A stretch of DNA of 64,000 bases from Corynebacterium striatum ATCC 6940 (GTDB lineage: Bacteria > Actinomycetota > Actinomycetes > Mycobacteriales > Mycobacteriaceae). The stretch is taken from NCBI RefSeq assembly GCF_000159135.1, contig NZ_GG667519.1, forward strand, positions 265,618-329,617. The letters are read 5' to 3'. How positions within the stretch are numbered: position 1 is the first letter of the stretch; each line of letters begins with the position of its first letter. Under the pieces are notes generated by a model, which worked only from the letters and a program-made list of their open reading frames with translations, searched no databases and had not been told where the DNA came from. The position numbers and the translations under genes are program-made. Below, one piece after another: positions 28,633-37,086 of the stretch.

Positions 28633-29538
28633 ATGCATGACGCACCATTAATTAGCCCAGAAAACAAAGATTCCGTGCCGGAGCTGGTGGCACAGCTGCC
28701 CAAGGTCGAGCTCGACGCGGTCTTTGCGCCGCAGCAGGTACCGGCAGATAGCGCTGCCCTGACCGCAGCGATGACCCAGGCGGTGGAGGAGTTGGCCTCT
28801 GCAAACGTGGTGTATGCCGAGATTCGCTTCGACCCGCAGGCCTTCGACTTTGGGGCAGAGACTGCCCTCGAGGCAGCCATCGCGGGCCTGGAGGTACCGG
28901 GAATTGATGCCCGGCTCCTGCTCACCAGCGCGCCACAGGCAGCCAGCGCCCGCAGGGGCTCCAGGGTCGTGGGCTTTGTGCTCGAGGGCGAGACCGAGCC
29001 ACACGTAGTGGCTGATCTGCGTGCGAATTTTGTGCCCTTCGTTGTGGACGTGCGCGACCTCGAGTTCGAGGCCGTGGCCGCGGCGGTGCAAGCAGGTGCC
29101 ACCCGCTTGGCGCACGCGACGCAGCTTCCCGACGACTTCACCGCCGACCTCGATGGCATCCAGCCGGGCACGGTCTCCGCATGGATTCGTGACCGCCACC
29201 TGGCTGCTACCTTCGAGCCTTTGTCCTTCGAGGAGATCAGCGATCACCCGCTGCCCCTTCTGCAGCAGCTCGGTTTTACCTGCGCGGTCACAGCAGGTAG
29301 CGCTAGCGAGGGCAACCTCAACGTGGTGTTCTTGGCGCTGAACGAGCACTTTGGCTACGGGCTCGAAGAGTTCTTCGACCTCACTGTGAAGGCACTGGAG
29401 AACTCCTTCAGCACGGAGGAGGAGCGCCAGCACCTGATCGAGACCGTCATCTTGCCGGCTTATGAGGAGTTCTCTGACCCAGAGATGGCCGGGCCGGATA
29501 CCGAGGAGTCACTGGCTGAGGAAGCAGAGGAGAACTAA
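28633..29538 (+). CDS. Adenosine deaminase-like protein lacking metal ligands
   Basis: 301 residues from the ATG at 28633, chosen for an AGGA eight bases upstream; ATG at 28624 is an alternative. The ADA family frame is visible: LPKVELDAV where active enzymes have ELHxHL, VVYAEIRFDPQ matching the YxExRxxP strand, RLAH in place of RIGHG, HPLPLLQQLGF matching HPxxxLxxxG, and TAGSAS where the catalytic DD pair should be. Most zinc ligands and the catalytic residues are therefore replaced and adenosine deamination is unlikely. It is about 40 residues shorter than ADA and has an acidic C-terminus. The alpha/beta hydrolase gene starts at the very next base. Confidence 0.7.
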   Translation: MHDAPLISPENKDSVPELVAQLPKVELDAVFAPQQVPADSAALTAAMTQAVEELASANVVYAEIRFDPQAFDFGAETALEAAIAGLEVPGIDARLLLTSAPQAASARRGSRVVGFVLEGETEPHVVADLRANFVPFVVDVRDLEFEAVAAAVQAGATRLAHATQLPDDFTADLDGIQPGTVSAWIRDRHLAATFEPLSFEEISDHPLPLLQQLGFTCAVTAGSASEGNLNVVFLALNEHFGYGLEEFFDLTVKALENSFSTEEERQHLIETVILPAYEEFSDPEMAGPDTEESLAEEAEEN

Positions 29539-30549
29539 ATGCGTGCCTGGCGAACCGGAATCGGCTTTGCCATCGGTTTGGCAGCGGGGTGTGCCTATTA
29601 CGCGTGGAACCGCCACAAAGTCATGAAGGAGGTTTCGCCGGAGCTGCGCCATCCTGCGCTGTACCTGCCCATGCATCTCCTTCCGGACGGAGGATTCGTG
29701 GCAATCAGCAAGCTCATTGCTAACCACGACTACATCCGTGCCGTGGAGCGCGACGTCGACGTCCGCGTAATCCATGGCGAGTTCGAAGGGCAGAAGTTCA
29801 GCGCCCGTCTGCTGGCCCCGCGCAACCAAAAGCCGGGCGCGCCAGCGCTGCTGTGGACGCACGGCGGTGGCCACCTCATCGGTAGCCCGGGGTTCTACGA
29901 TCCGCAGAACTCTCGCATCGCGGACGAGCTGGGGGCGGTGGTGTTGGCTCCGAGCTACCGCAAGTCCACCGCGGCACCTTTCCCGGCCGACCATGACGAG
30001 TGCTATGCCGCCCTGCGGTGGCTGCAAGAGCATGCGGAAGAGGTGGGCGTCGACAAGCACCGCATCGCAGTGGCCGGGGACAGTGCGGGCGGTGGGCTGG
30101 CGGCGGGCGTCGTCCAGCGCGCACTCGATGAGGGTCACCCCGTGGTGTTCCAGGGACTCGTGTACCCGATGATTGACCACCGCACCCTGCGCGCACAGTC
30201 CGGCAGGGGAGAGTTCATTTGGACGCCGAACTCCAACCGTGGCGCATGGTCGAAGTACCTGGGCGCGGACCACCTGGAGGCGGAGATTGCGCCATATGCT
30301 TCGCCGGCGACCCGTGCGGATTTGCGGGGGCTACCGCAGACGTGGATCGGCGTGGGCTCGTTGGATTTGTTCTATGACGAAGCAAAAGCCCACGCGGACG
30401 CCCTGCAGGAAGTAGGCGTGCCGGTGGACTTTCAGGTTTATGAGGGCGCGTACCACGGCTTCGACCACATTCGGCCGAAAGCCCGGGCTTCGCGGGCGCT
30501 TGTCGACGACCTCATCGCCGCCCTTCGCCGCACCCTGGAGGCTCTTTAG
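29539..30549 (+). CDS. Alpha/beta hydrolase of the HSL / acetyl-esterase type
   Basis: 336 residues. The oxyanion motif HGGGH (His108-) and the nucleophile elbow GDSAGGG (Ser182) mark the hormone-sensitive lipase-like branch. The rest of the triad is likely Asp276 (GSLDLFYDE) and His306 (GAYHGFDH). An N-terminal hydrophobic stretch (GIGFAIGLAAGCAYYAW) could anchor it to the membrane. It hydrolyses short to medium acyl esters; the natural substrate is unknown. Start and upstream stop abut with no gap, so it is translated after the ADA-like gene. The 3' end overlaps the next convergent gene by 4 bases. Confidence 0.88.
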   Translation: MRAWRTGIGFAIGLAAGCAYYAWNRHKVMKEVSPELRHPALYLPMHLLPDGGFVAISKLIANHDYIRAVERDVDVRVIHGEFEGQKFSARLLAPRNQKPGAPALLWTHGGGHLIGSPGFYDPQNSRIADELGAVVLAPSYRKSTAAPFPADHDECYAALRWLQEHAEEVGVDKHRIAVAGDSAGGGLAAGVVQRALDEGHPVVFQGLVYPMIDHRTLRAQSGRGEFIWTPNSNRGAWSKYLGADHLEAEIAPYASPATRADLRGLPQTWIGVGSLDLFYDEAKAHADALQEVGVPVDFQVYEGAYHGFDHIRPKARASRALVDDLIAALRRTLEAL

Positions 30550-31784
30550 AAGCGGGAGAAGCGCTTGATGAGCATCTCCTCCAGGCCCTTCCATGCCTCG
30601 GCGTGGTGGTTATAAGGCTTGGAGGGGATGTAGCCAGCGTGCTCGGTGGAGCCCAGCATATAGCCCAGGTAGTCCTGGAAGCGGGGGTTTTCCAGCATGT
30701 AGGAGTTGATGGAGTCGTCGCCAGCCCAGTCTGCGGCGTCGGCACACACCTCGTAGCAGCGGCCCATCTGGTCAGCATCGACGGCCTCCGGGCCCTTCTC
30801 GATATCGCGCACGATGCCGTTGAAGGTGTACTGGTTGTCTGGGTGAACGCTGGCCTTCAGCTCGCCGGCGTTAGCTGCTGAGACGAGCTCTTCCCAGGTG
30901 GAAACGCGGGCGAGATCGTGGTCGTCATTTTCCATGATCCAGCGCACGAGCGTCTTCAGGGAGTTGAAGGTGTAAATCTCGCCCCACTTGCCCAAGAAGA
31001 CAGGCTTGCCATCGAGGTAGGTGCGCAGGGTGTACACGGACTTCATGTCCGCGGTGATCTTTACTGGGTCGATGCCAGCAGTGGCCCACGGGGAGTTGTC
31101 ATAAGGGTCGGCGGCAGCGGACGCAGCCTTGCGCTCTTCCTCGGCCTCCTTGCGGGCCTTTTCGGCAGCCGCGGTGGCGGCGGCGATGCGCTCTTCGGCA
31201 TCCTTGACCTGCGCGGAATCGAACTCGGAGGAGTCGACGACCTTGACCTGCTTGTCGAGGTCCTCAATGACGCTCTTCCAGTTCGCTAGGACCACGCGGC
31301 CCACGCCGGACCACTCGCTCATGCCTTGGTCCCCGGCGTAGTGGCTAGCGCCGCGGGTGACGTTGCGCAGGATGGAGTGCGACGCGAAGAAGATTACGGT
31401 GTGCTGCGCGCCGGCGACGTTGGCGAGCGCCTCGGCGATCTCCAGGTTGCGGGCAACAGCGGTGACGTTCTCGTGGCTCGGGCGGCCCGCCAGATGGGAA
31501 GGCATGCCGACGAGGTCGAAGTGATCCTTTTTTGCTGGCGTGATGCGATCCTCGCCTTGGGCGCGGAAATCGGCCCACTTGGGGTGGTCGACCAAGTCGT
31601 GGTGCTTACCGGACTCTAAGAAGCACAGCATTTCTGCTGCGGAGTTGAAGGCGAGGACGGATTCTTCGTCGCCCAAGAATGCCTGCCACTCGGAGCCATT
31701 CTGACGCCACTTTGGTGCCCACAGGGTGTAAAAATCGCCCTCGGTCAAGGAGAGCTGGACTGGAATGATTGCGCGGGTGCTCAT
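30546..31784 (-). CDS. Conserved corynebacterial hypothetical protein
   Basis: 412 residues from the ATG at 31784 (MSTRAIIPVQLSLTEGDF). No signal peptide or membrane segment. Residues ~205-240 form a highly charged, Ala/Glu/Lys-rich helix likely to be a coiled coil (AEERIAAATAAAEKARKEAEEER). It separates two regions that both contain a similar theme of Trp-rich, acidic sequence (YTLWAPKWRQN and VFLGKWGEIYTFNSL), hinting at an internal duplication. I do not recognise a family of known function. It is transcribed convergently with the esterase. Confidence 0.75.
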   Translation of the reverse strand: MSTRAIIPVQLSLTEGDFYTLWAPKWRQNGSEWQAFLGDEESVLAFNSAAEMLCFLESGKHHDLVDHPKWADFRAQGEDRITPAKKDHFDLVGMPSHLAGRPSHENVTAVARNLEIAEALANVAGAQHTVIFFASHSILRNVTRGASHYAGDQGMSEWSGVGRVVLANWKSVIEDLDKQVKVVDSSEFDSAQVKDAEERIAAATAAAEKARKEAEEERKAASAAADPYDNSPWATAGIDPVKITADMKSVYTLRTYLDGKPVFLGKWGEIYTFNSLKTLVRWIMENDDHDLARVSTWEELVSAANAGELKASVHPDNQYTFNGIVRDIEKGPEAVDADQMGRCYEVCADAADWAGDDSINSYMLENPRFQDYLGYMLGSTEHAGYIPSKPYNHHAEAWKGLEEMLIKRFSRF

Positions 31785-31832
31785 GGGTAGACAGTCTAAC
31801 TTACCCATTTATTAAATCCGCATAAGAGCGTG

Positions 31833-32741
31833 CTAGCCGGTGGGGCGCCAGAACCCCTTGAATGCCATGCCCATATTGGTGGTGCGCAATGGGCTGGTTT
31901 CCACGGGGCTACCAGCTTCGATCATTTCGCCGCCTCCCTTGTACATGGCCACGTGGCCATCCCACACCACGAGGTCACCGGGCTGTAGCTCGTTGGCGCT
32001 GACCTGCCTGCCTACGGTCTGGGACTCGGCGGTGCGCGGGATCTCCACTCCGGCCTGGCGCCACGCCCATTGGGTAAGCCCAGAGCAATCGAAGCCGCCA
32101 TTGCCCGTGCCGCCCCATACGTAGGGAGTACCGAGCTTGCTCATCGCGGCGGCCACCGCGGCCCGCCCCTGTGCCGACCCACTGGACTCATCGCCGCCGA
32201 TGGCCGTGGAGTGTTTCGCTGAAATTGCGTGGGGCTCTGGAGTCTTAGAAGGCGAAAGCTCGTTCCCGGTTCCTTCTGCGCGTCCTTTTACCGTGGGTTC
32301 GATGGCGCGCTGCGCGATGGGTAGCAACGGCCTCGCCACAGCGACCAGTTCTGCCAGCAATTGTTTGACGCGGGCAAAAGCGTTGGCCAAGTGTTCTGTA
32401 ATGAGACCGTGCAGGCGTGCTCGTGCAGCTGCCTGCACTGCTGGGTTTGGAACCAAGAGCCCAAGCGCCAGGGGTGCGGCTTGGGTGAGCAGCTGCAATC
32501 CAATACCGATGAGGTCCTGGCCTGTGGCCTGGATGAGCGTGCGGGCCTTGGCCACCGCGGCGTCGATGGTGTCGCGATCAGCGGCGAGGACACCGGCGGC
32601 GTCGAGAAGCTTGCTCGGATCGCCGTGTACGATGTCCGCCAAGGGGCCGATGGTGCTCAGATCCGGCAACTGCGGCAGGCCCACCGCTGGGAGCGCGGGC
32701 GGTGCCATCTGGGAAATCTGTTTGACCGCTGCCTCAATCAC
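31833..32741 (-). CDS. NlpC/P60 peptidoglycan hydrolase without Sec signal
   Basis: 302 residues from a GTG at 32741. The C-terminal ~110 residues are an NlpC/P60 domain: YVWGGTGNGGFDCSGL (Cys219), a DGHVAMY strand (His263) and MIEAG with Glu275, the same 12-residue spacing as the His-Glu pair of mycobacterial RipA. The N-terminal ~150 residues are helical, Ala/Leu/Pro-rich and contain no cleavable signal peptide. It starts inside the stop of a small helical protein gene (GTGA overlap). It is expected to cut stem peptides in the wall; how it leaves the cell is the open question, and a type VII-like route is one possibility. Confidence 0.85.
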   Translation of the reverse strand: MIEAAVKQISQMAPPALPAVGLPQLPDLSTIGPLADIVHGDPSKLLDAAGVLAADRDTIDAAVAKARTLIQATGQDLIGIGLQLLTQAAPLALGLLVPNPAVQAAARARLHGLITEHLANAFARVKQLLAELVAVARPLLPIAQRAIEPTVKGRAEGTGNELSPSKTPEPHAISAKHSTAIGGDESSGSAQGRAAVAAAMSKLGTPYVWGGTGNGGFDCSGLTQWAWRQAGVEIPRTAESQTVGRQVSANELQPGDLVVWDGHVAMYKGGGEMIEAGSPVETSPLRTTNMGMAFKGFWRPTG

Positions 32742-33016
32742 GAGAGCACACCTCCCAATCCGGCCGCTAGGCCAGAATCAGTAGATTCTGCCTCCTGTGC
32801 CATGGCGAAAGACGCGTCAGCAACCATTTCCATGTCAGTACGCAGACTCTCCGTCCGCGCCCCGACGTTGCGCAAGGCTGCGCACAAAGCGGAACCAAAA
32901 GCGGAAAGCGTTCCCTCTGGAATCTGGGGCAGTGGTGGAGTGGTGCCCTGGGCAGCGTCATAAAGCTCGCGGGCAAGATGGCGGGTGAACTCAGTATCAA
33001 TCTTAAAAGTTGTCAT
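32738..33016 (-). CDS. Small helical protein, WXG100/EspC-like partner of the NlpC/P60 protein
   Basis: 92 residues, no signal peptide and no cysteines in a conserved pattern. The sequence predicts two long helices (TEFTRHLARELYDAAQ and TLSAFGSALCAALRNVGARTESLRTDMEMVADASFAMAQ read in parts) joined by a Pro/Gly turn, the general plan of type VII-associated small proteins. A WXG motif itself is not present. Its GTGA overlap with the downstream hydrolase gene indicates paired production. Function is inferred from size, fold prediction and neighbour only. Confidence 0.55.
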   Translation of the reverse strand: MTTFKIDTEFTRHLARELYDAAQGTTPPLPQIPEGTLSAFGSALCAALRNVGARTESLRTDMEMVADASFAMAQEAESTDSGLAAGLGGVLS

Positions 33017-33141
33017 GCCTTATTGGACTGCGCAAAAGCGCCCGCGGTTCCCTCACCAACGAGAAAAGTATTGCCCATTGCAGGGGCGGGGGAAACGTTT
33101 AGATACCAGAACCGGCAGGGGAGGGGATAGAGTAGGAAACC

Positions 33142-33777
33142 ATGGACATCCACGTAGTAGATCACCCCCTTGCCGCCTCCCGCCTGACCATCATGCGCGA
33201 TGCTCGCAGCAACAACTCTGCCTTCCGCGCCGCCCTCAAGGACCTGGGCACCATGCTCGTTTATGAAGCAGCCCGTGACCTCGCCGTCGAGCACTTCGAC
33301 TGCGTCACTCCTGTCGATACTGCACAGGGCACCCGCCTTCTGGACCCGCCCATCATCGTCCCCATCATCCGTGCGGGCCTGGGCATGATCGACCCAGCTC
33401 TAGCCATGATTCCGGATGCCCAGGTGGGCTTTATCGGCATGGCCCGCAATGAGGAAACCCACCAGCCGGTTCCTTATCTCGAGGCGCTGCCCGAGGATCT
33501 CACCGGCCGCACCGTATTCGTCGTGGACCCGATGCTCGCTACCGGCGGCTCCCTCCTGCACTCCTTGAAGCTGCTGGCCGATCGCGGTGCCACCGACATT
33601 ACTGCAATCTGCATGGTCTGCGCGCAGGAAGGCGTGGATGCGCTGGCGAATTCCGGCCTGCCGGTCCGCCTGGTTACCGCGGTTATTGACCCGAGCTTGA
33701 ACGAAGACGCCTACATCGTCCCAGGTTTGGGCGACGCCGGCGATCGCCTCTACGGACCGCGCAACATCGACCTCTAA
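33142..33777 (+). CDS. upp: Uracil phosphoribosyltransferase
   Basis: 211 residues, standard for Upp. The PRPP-binding loop is [17 protein letters not shown] (residues ~125-141), and the C-terminus carries the uracil-binding [15 protein letters not shown]. Converts uracil plus PRPP into UMP for pyrimidine salvage in the cytosol. The gene is followed 50 bases on by a small XRE regulator gene on the same strand, an arrangement kept in other corynebacteria. Confidence 0.97.
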   Translation: MDIHVVDHPLAASRLTIMRDARSNNSAFRAALKDLGTMLVYEAARDLAVEHFDCVTPVDTAQGTRLLDPPIIVPIIRAGLGMIDPALAMIPDAQVGFIGMARNEETHQPVPYLEALPEDLTGRTVFVVDPMLATGGSLLHSLKLLADRGATDITAICMVCAQEGVDALANSGLPVRLVTAVIDPSLNEDAYIVPGLGDAGDRLYGPRNIDL

Positions 33778-33826
33778 AGTGCGCTAGGCTTGCCCCCACG
33801 AACGTCTGAATGGGGGGTCAAGACTC

Positions 33827-34177
33827 GTGTCCATTTCTTTTGGTGGGTGGTCCGCCTTGGGCCACGATTTCGCATCCCGCTTGCGTGAGACGCGCGAGCG
33901 GCGGGGCATGTCGCAAAAAGCGCTCGCGGAGATCTCGGGGGTCTCGCGCAGTCAGATTTCCAATCTGGAGCGCACTGACAAAGCGTTGAATCTGCGGGCC
34001 GATCCGCAGCTGTCCACGCTGTTCAAGCTGGCTTATGCACTGGAGGTTCCGCCTTCGCTGTTGCTGCCGGGCGGGGTCGGGGATGAGGTCGTTGCAGCGC
34101 TTGACGACGTCGCGGCCTTCTCAGCCTCCTATATCGATCGCCGTCGCTTCGCTGCGGCCGATATGGTGCTGGATTGA
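33827..34177 (+). CDS. XRE-family helix-turn-helix regulator
   Basis: 116 residues from a GTG with GGGGGG upstream. Residues ~15-75 are an XRE HTH: LRETRERRGMSQKALAEISG, then VSRSQISNLERTDK and LSTLFKLAYALEVPPSLLL. The C-terminal ~35 residues have no recognised ligand domain. Target genes unknown; the M20 amidohydrolase gene downstream is a candidate. Confidence 0.88.
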   Translation: MSISFGGWSALGHDFASRLRETRERRGMSQKALAEISGVSRSQISNLERTDKALNLRADPQLSTLFKLAYALEVPPSLLLPGGVGDEVVAALDDVAAFSASYIDRRRFAAADMVLD

Positions 34178-34367
34178 TCACGCGCACGCGCGGTTTCCCA
34201 CGCGGCTATTAGGTCAGCAAAATGACATGCCGCGCTCCGTACCGCTCTGTATATTACAGCGATGAGCTGCGCGACTACCTGTACCGCTTTGTCTAGTTGT
34301 AGACTGCACTGAAAGACAACGACCCCGGTTTCGCATGTTCTGCGGGTGGGTGTGCAGGAGGTACGCA

Positions 34368-35549
34368 ATGATTTCGACATTCGTGAACGCGTGGTTTGAT
34401 AGCCACCGCGCGGAGGTTATCTCGTGGCGCCGTCATATCCATCGCCACCCGGAGACCTCCAACAACGAGGTGGAGACCACCAACTTCATCGCGCGCACCC
34501 TCAAGGAGTACGGGCTGCAGCCGCAGCGCTTCCCCGAGACAGGCCTCATGGTGGACATCGGTCCGGACACGGAACTGGGACGCCTCGCTTTCCGCGCCGA
34601 CATTGACGCACTGCCGGTCACCGAGGTCACCGGATTGGAGTACACCTCAGAGAACCCCGGCACCATGCATGCCTGCGGCCACGACGTGCACACCACCATC
34701 GCCTTGGGGCTTGCCTGTGCAATGGCGGACTACCAGCGCGAACACTCCCTCGAGTTGGGGCTGCGCATCATCTTCCAGCCTGCCGAGGAAGTCTGGGTAG
34801 GCGGTGCCACCGACGTTATCGAGTGGGGTGCGCTGGAGGGGGTTAACTCGATCTTTGCCGTGCACGTAGAGCCGAAGCTGCGCGTGGGTCGCATCGGTGT
34901 GCGTGCAGGTGCTATTACTTCGGCAACGGACGTCGTGGAGCTGGAAGTCAAGGGGCCAGGGGGCCACACCTCGCGTCCGCACCTGTCCGCCGACGTGGTC
35001 TATGCGTTGGGCAAGGTCATCACGGAGTTGCCCGCGTTGCTGTCGCGCCGCGTCGATCCGCGCACGGGCACCGTACTGGTCTTTGGCCAAGTCAACTCGG
35101 GCTATGCGCCGAATGCGATGCCGGAGTCCGGAACGCTGACCGGCACGATGCGCACCGCGGACATCGCCATCTGGCGCGACATGCAGAACCTGTTTTCCGA
35201 GTTGGTGGACCAAGTTCTGGCACCGGTGGGCGTGGAACACGAGCTGACTTATCACCGCGGCGTTCCGCCCGTGCTTAACGACGACGTCTCTACCGCATTG
35301 TTGGCCTCCGCCGCACAGGCCATCGACCCGCAGGCCGTGGTGCAGGCACCTCAGTCCTCGGGTGGCGAGGACTTCTCGTGGTACCTCGAGCATGTTCCGG
35401 GTTCCATGGCGCGTTTGGGCTGCTGGTCCGGCGAAGGCGAGCAGCATGACCTGCACATGGGGGACCTCAACGTCGATGAGCGCTGCATCGGTGTAGGCGT
35501 GAAGCTTTTCGGCTCCGTAGTGGAGCAATTCGCCGACGTGCAGGAATAG
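34368..35549 (+). CDS. M20 family amidohydrolase (N-acyl-amino acid hydrolase / amidase)
   Basis: 393 residues from an ATG with AGGAGGT upstream; the frame before it is not supported. Zinc/manganese-binding motifs of the M20D group are visible: HRHPETSNNE near residue 25, ADIDALPV, MHACGHDVHTT with the first His ligand, FQPAEEV with the catalytic Glu pair, and SSGGEDFSWYL near the C-terminus. Such enzymes cleave N-acyl, hippurate or indole-acetyl amino acids in the cytosol; the substrate here is unknown. It is followed by the LpdA-like gene, as in related corynebacteria. Confidence 0.9.
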   Translation: MISTFVNAWFDSHRAEVISWRRHIHRHPETSNNEVETTNFIARTLKEYGLQPQRFPETGLMVDIGPDTELGRLAFRADIDALPVTEVTGLEYTSENPGTMHACGHDVHTTIALGLACAMADYQREHSLELGLRIIFQPAEEVWVGGATDVIEWGALEGVNSIFAVHVEPKLRVGRIGVRAGAITSATDVVELEVKGPGGHTSRPHLSADVVYALGKVITELPALLSRRVDPRTGTVLVFGQVNSGYAPNAMPESGTLTGTMRTADIAIWRDMQNLFSELVDQVLAPVGVEHELTYHRGVPPVLNDDVSTALLASAAQAIDPQAVVQAPQSSGGEDFSWYLEHVPGSMARLGCWSGEGEQHDLHMGDLNVDERCIGVGVKLFGSVVEQFADVQE

Positions 35550-35621
35550 GGGCGCAACTACTACACTGTCAAAAGGATTTACCCCATGTCCTTAACAAAC
35601 TTTATAAAGGAGCAATAGACA

Positions 35622-37070
35622 GTGACAAAGGAAGCGCTTGACGCAGTAATCGAGGATGCACCGCGCATCGTTATTATCGGTGGCGGCCCAGCAGGCTACG
35701 AAGCTGCGATTGCCGGCGCCAAGTATGGAGCACACATTACCCTGGTAGAGGAGCAGGGTCCCGGTGGCTCCTCCGTCCTGTTGGACTGCGTTCCTTCCAA
35801 GTCCTTCATTGCTGGTGCAAACCTGCGCACCGACTTCCGTCGAGCTGAAGCCATGGGGCTCAACGAGCAGCTCGGCTCTATGCAGCTGAAGCTGCAGGCG
35901 CTCAACGAGCGTGTGCAGGCGCTGGCTGCAAACCAGTCTGCTGATGTGCGTGCGGGCTTGGAGAAGATCGGCGTCAACGTTATCGACGGCCGCGCGAGCT
36001 TCAGCGAGGACCAGCATGGTGTGCAGGGCGCGGCGCACAAGGTCGACGTCGCCAAGAGCGATGGCTCCACCGAAACCCTCGAGGCAGACCTCGTGCTCGT
36101 GGCAACCGGTGCCACCCCGCGTATCCTGCCGGGCGCGCAGCCGGACGGCGAGCGCATTCTGACCTGGCAGCAGGTTTATGACCTGAAGGAAGAGCCGGAG
36201 CACCTCATCGTGGTCGGTTCCGGTGTGACCGGTGCTGAGTTCGTGTCCGCTTTCGCGGAGATGGGCGTCAAGGTAACCATGGTGGCTTCCCGCGACCGTA
36301 TTCTGCCGCATGACGACGCCGATGCTGCCGACGTCCTCGAGACCGTGCTGGCTGAGCGCGGTGTGGAGCTGGAGAAGAATTGCCGCGTGGAATCCGTATC
36401 CCGCACTGAGGACGGCAATGTTGTGGTCAAGACGCAGGACGGCCGCGAGATTCATGGCTCGCACGTCATCATGTCCATCGGCTCCATCCCGAATACCAAG
36501 GACCTGGGCCTAGAGTACGTGGGCGTGGCTACTCAGAAGTCCGGCCACATCAAGGTCGACCGCGTCTCCCGCACCAACGTTGCTGGCATCTACGCAGCCG
36601 GTGACTGCTCTGACCTCTTCCCGCTGGCTTCCGTGGCGGCTATGCAGGGCCGCATCGCGATGTACCACGCGCTCGGTGAGGGTGTGTCCCCGCTGCGCCT
36701 GAAGACCGTGGCCACCGCGGTGTTCACCCGCCCGGAGATCGCCGCCGTGGGCTTTACCCAGGCTGAGATTGAAGCTGGCGAGGTTTCCGCGCGCACCATC
36801 ACGATGCCGCTGAACACCAACCCGCGCGCGAAGATGCGCTCCCTGAACCACGGTTTCGTGAAGCTGTTCTGCCGCGCCACCTCCGGCCGCGTTATCGGCG
36901 GCGTCATCGTCGCGCCGACCGCGTCCGAGCTGATTCTGCCGGTCGCCGTTGCCGTGACCAACCAGCTGACCGTAAACCAGCTGGCTGATTCCTTCGCGGT
37001 CTACCCGTCGCTGTCGGGCACCATCACCGAGGCGGCACGCCGTCTCGTGGCACACGACGACTTGGAGTAG
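35622..37070 (+). CDS. lpdA: NAD(P)H-quinone dehydrogenase, LpdA-like flavoprotein disulfide reductase
   Basis: 482 residues from a GTG preceded by AAGGAG. FAD site GGGPAGYEAA near residue 13, NAD site GSGVTGAEFVSAF, the second FAD motif IYAAGDCSD and a C-terminal dimer domain are all present. In place of the CxxxxC redox pair of true lipoamide dehydrogenases it has GSSVLLDCVPSK, with only the second Cys. This matches the LpdA quinone reductases of mycobacteria/corynebacteria, which cannot act in the pyruvate dehydrogenase complex. It likely reduces quinones with NAD(P)H. Confidence 0.9.
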   Translation: MTKEALDAVIEDAPRIVIIGGGPAGYEAAIAGAKYGAHITLVEEQGPGGSSVLLDCVPSKSFIAGANLRTDFRRAEAMGLNEQLGSMQLKLQALNERVQALAANQSADVRAGLEKIGVNVIDGRASFSEDQHGVQGAAHKVDVAKSDGSTETLEADLVLVATGATPRILPGAQPDGERILTWQQVYDLKEEPEHLIVVGSGVTGAEFVSAFAEMGVKVTMVASRDRILPHDDADAADVLETVLAERGVELEKNCRVESVSRTEDGNVVVKTQDGREIHGSHVIMSIGSIPNTKDLGLEYVGVATQKSGHIKVDRVSRTNVAGIYAAGDCSDLFPLASVAAMQGRIAMYHALGEGVSPLRLKTVATAVFTRPEIAAVGFTQAEIEAGEVSARTITMPLNTNPRAKMRSLNHGFVKLFCRATSGRVIGGVIVAPTASELILPVAVAVTNQLTVNQLADSFAVYPSLSGTITEAARRLVAHDDLE

Positions 37071-37086
37071 AACCGAGAAGTTCTTC

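Noticed and set aside
33792..33818. Hairpin with GCCCCCA/TGGGGGG between upp and the XRE gene as a upp terminator
   Set aside because: The stem is short with a long loop, has no T-run and overlaps the ribosome site of the next gene.
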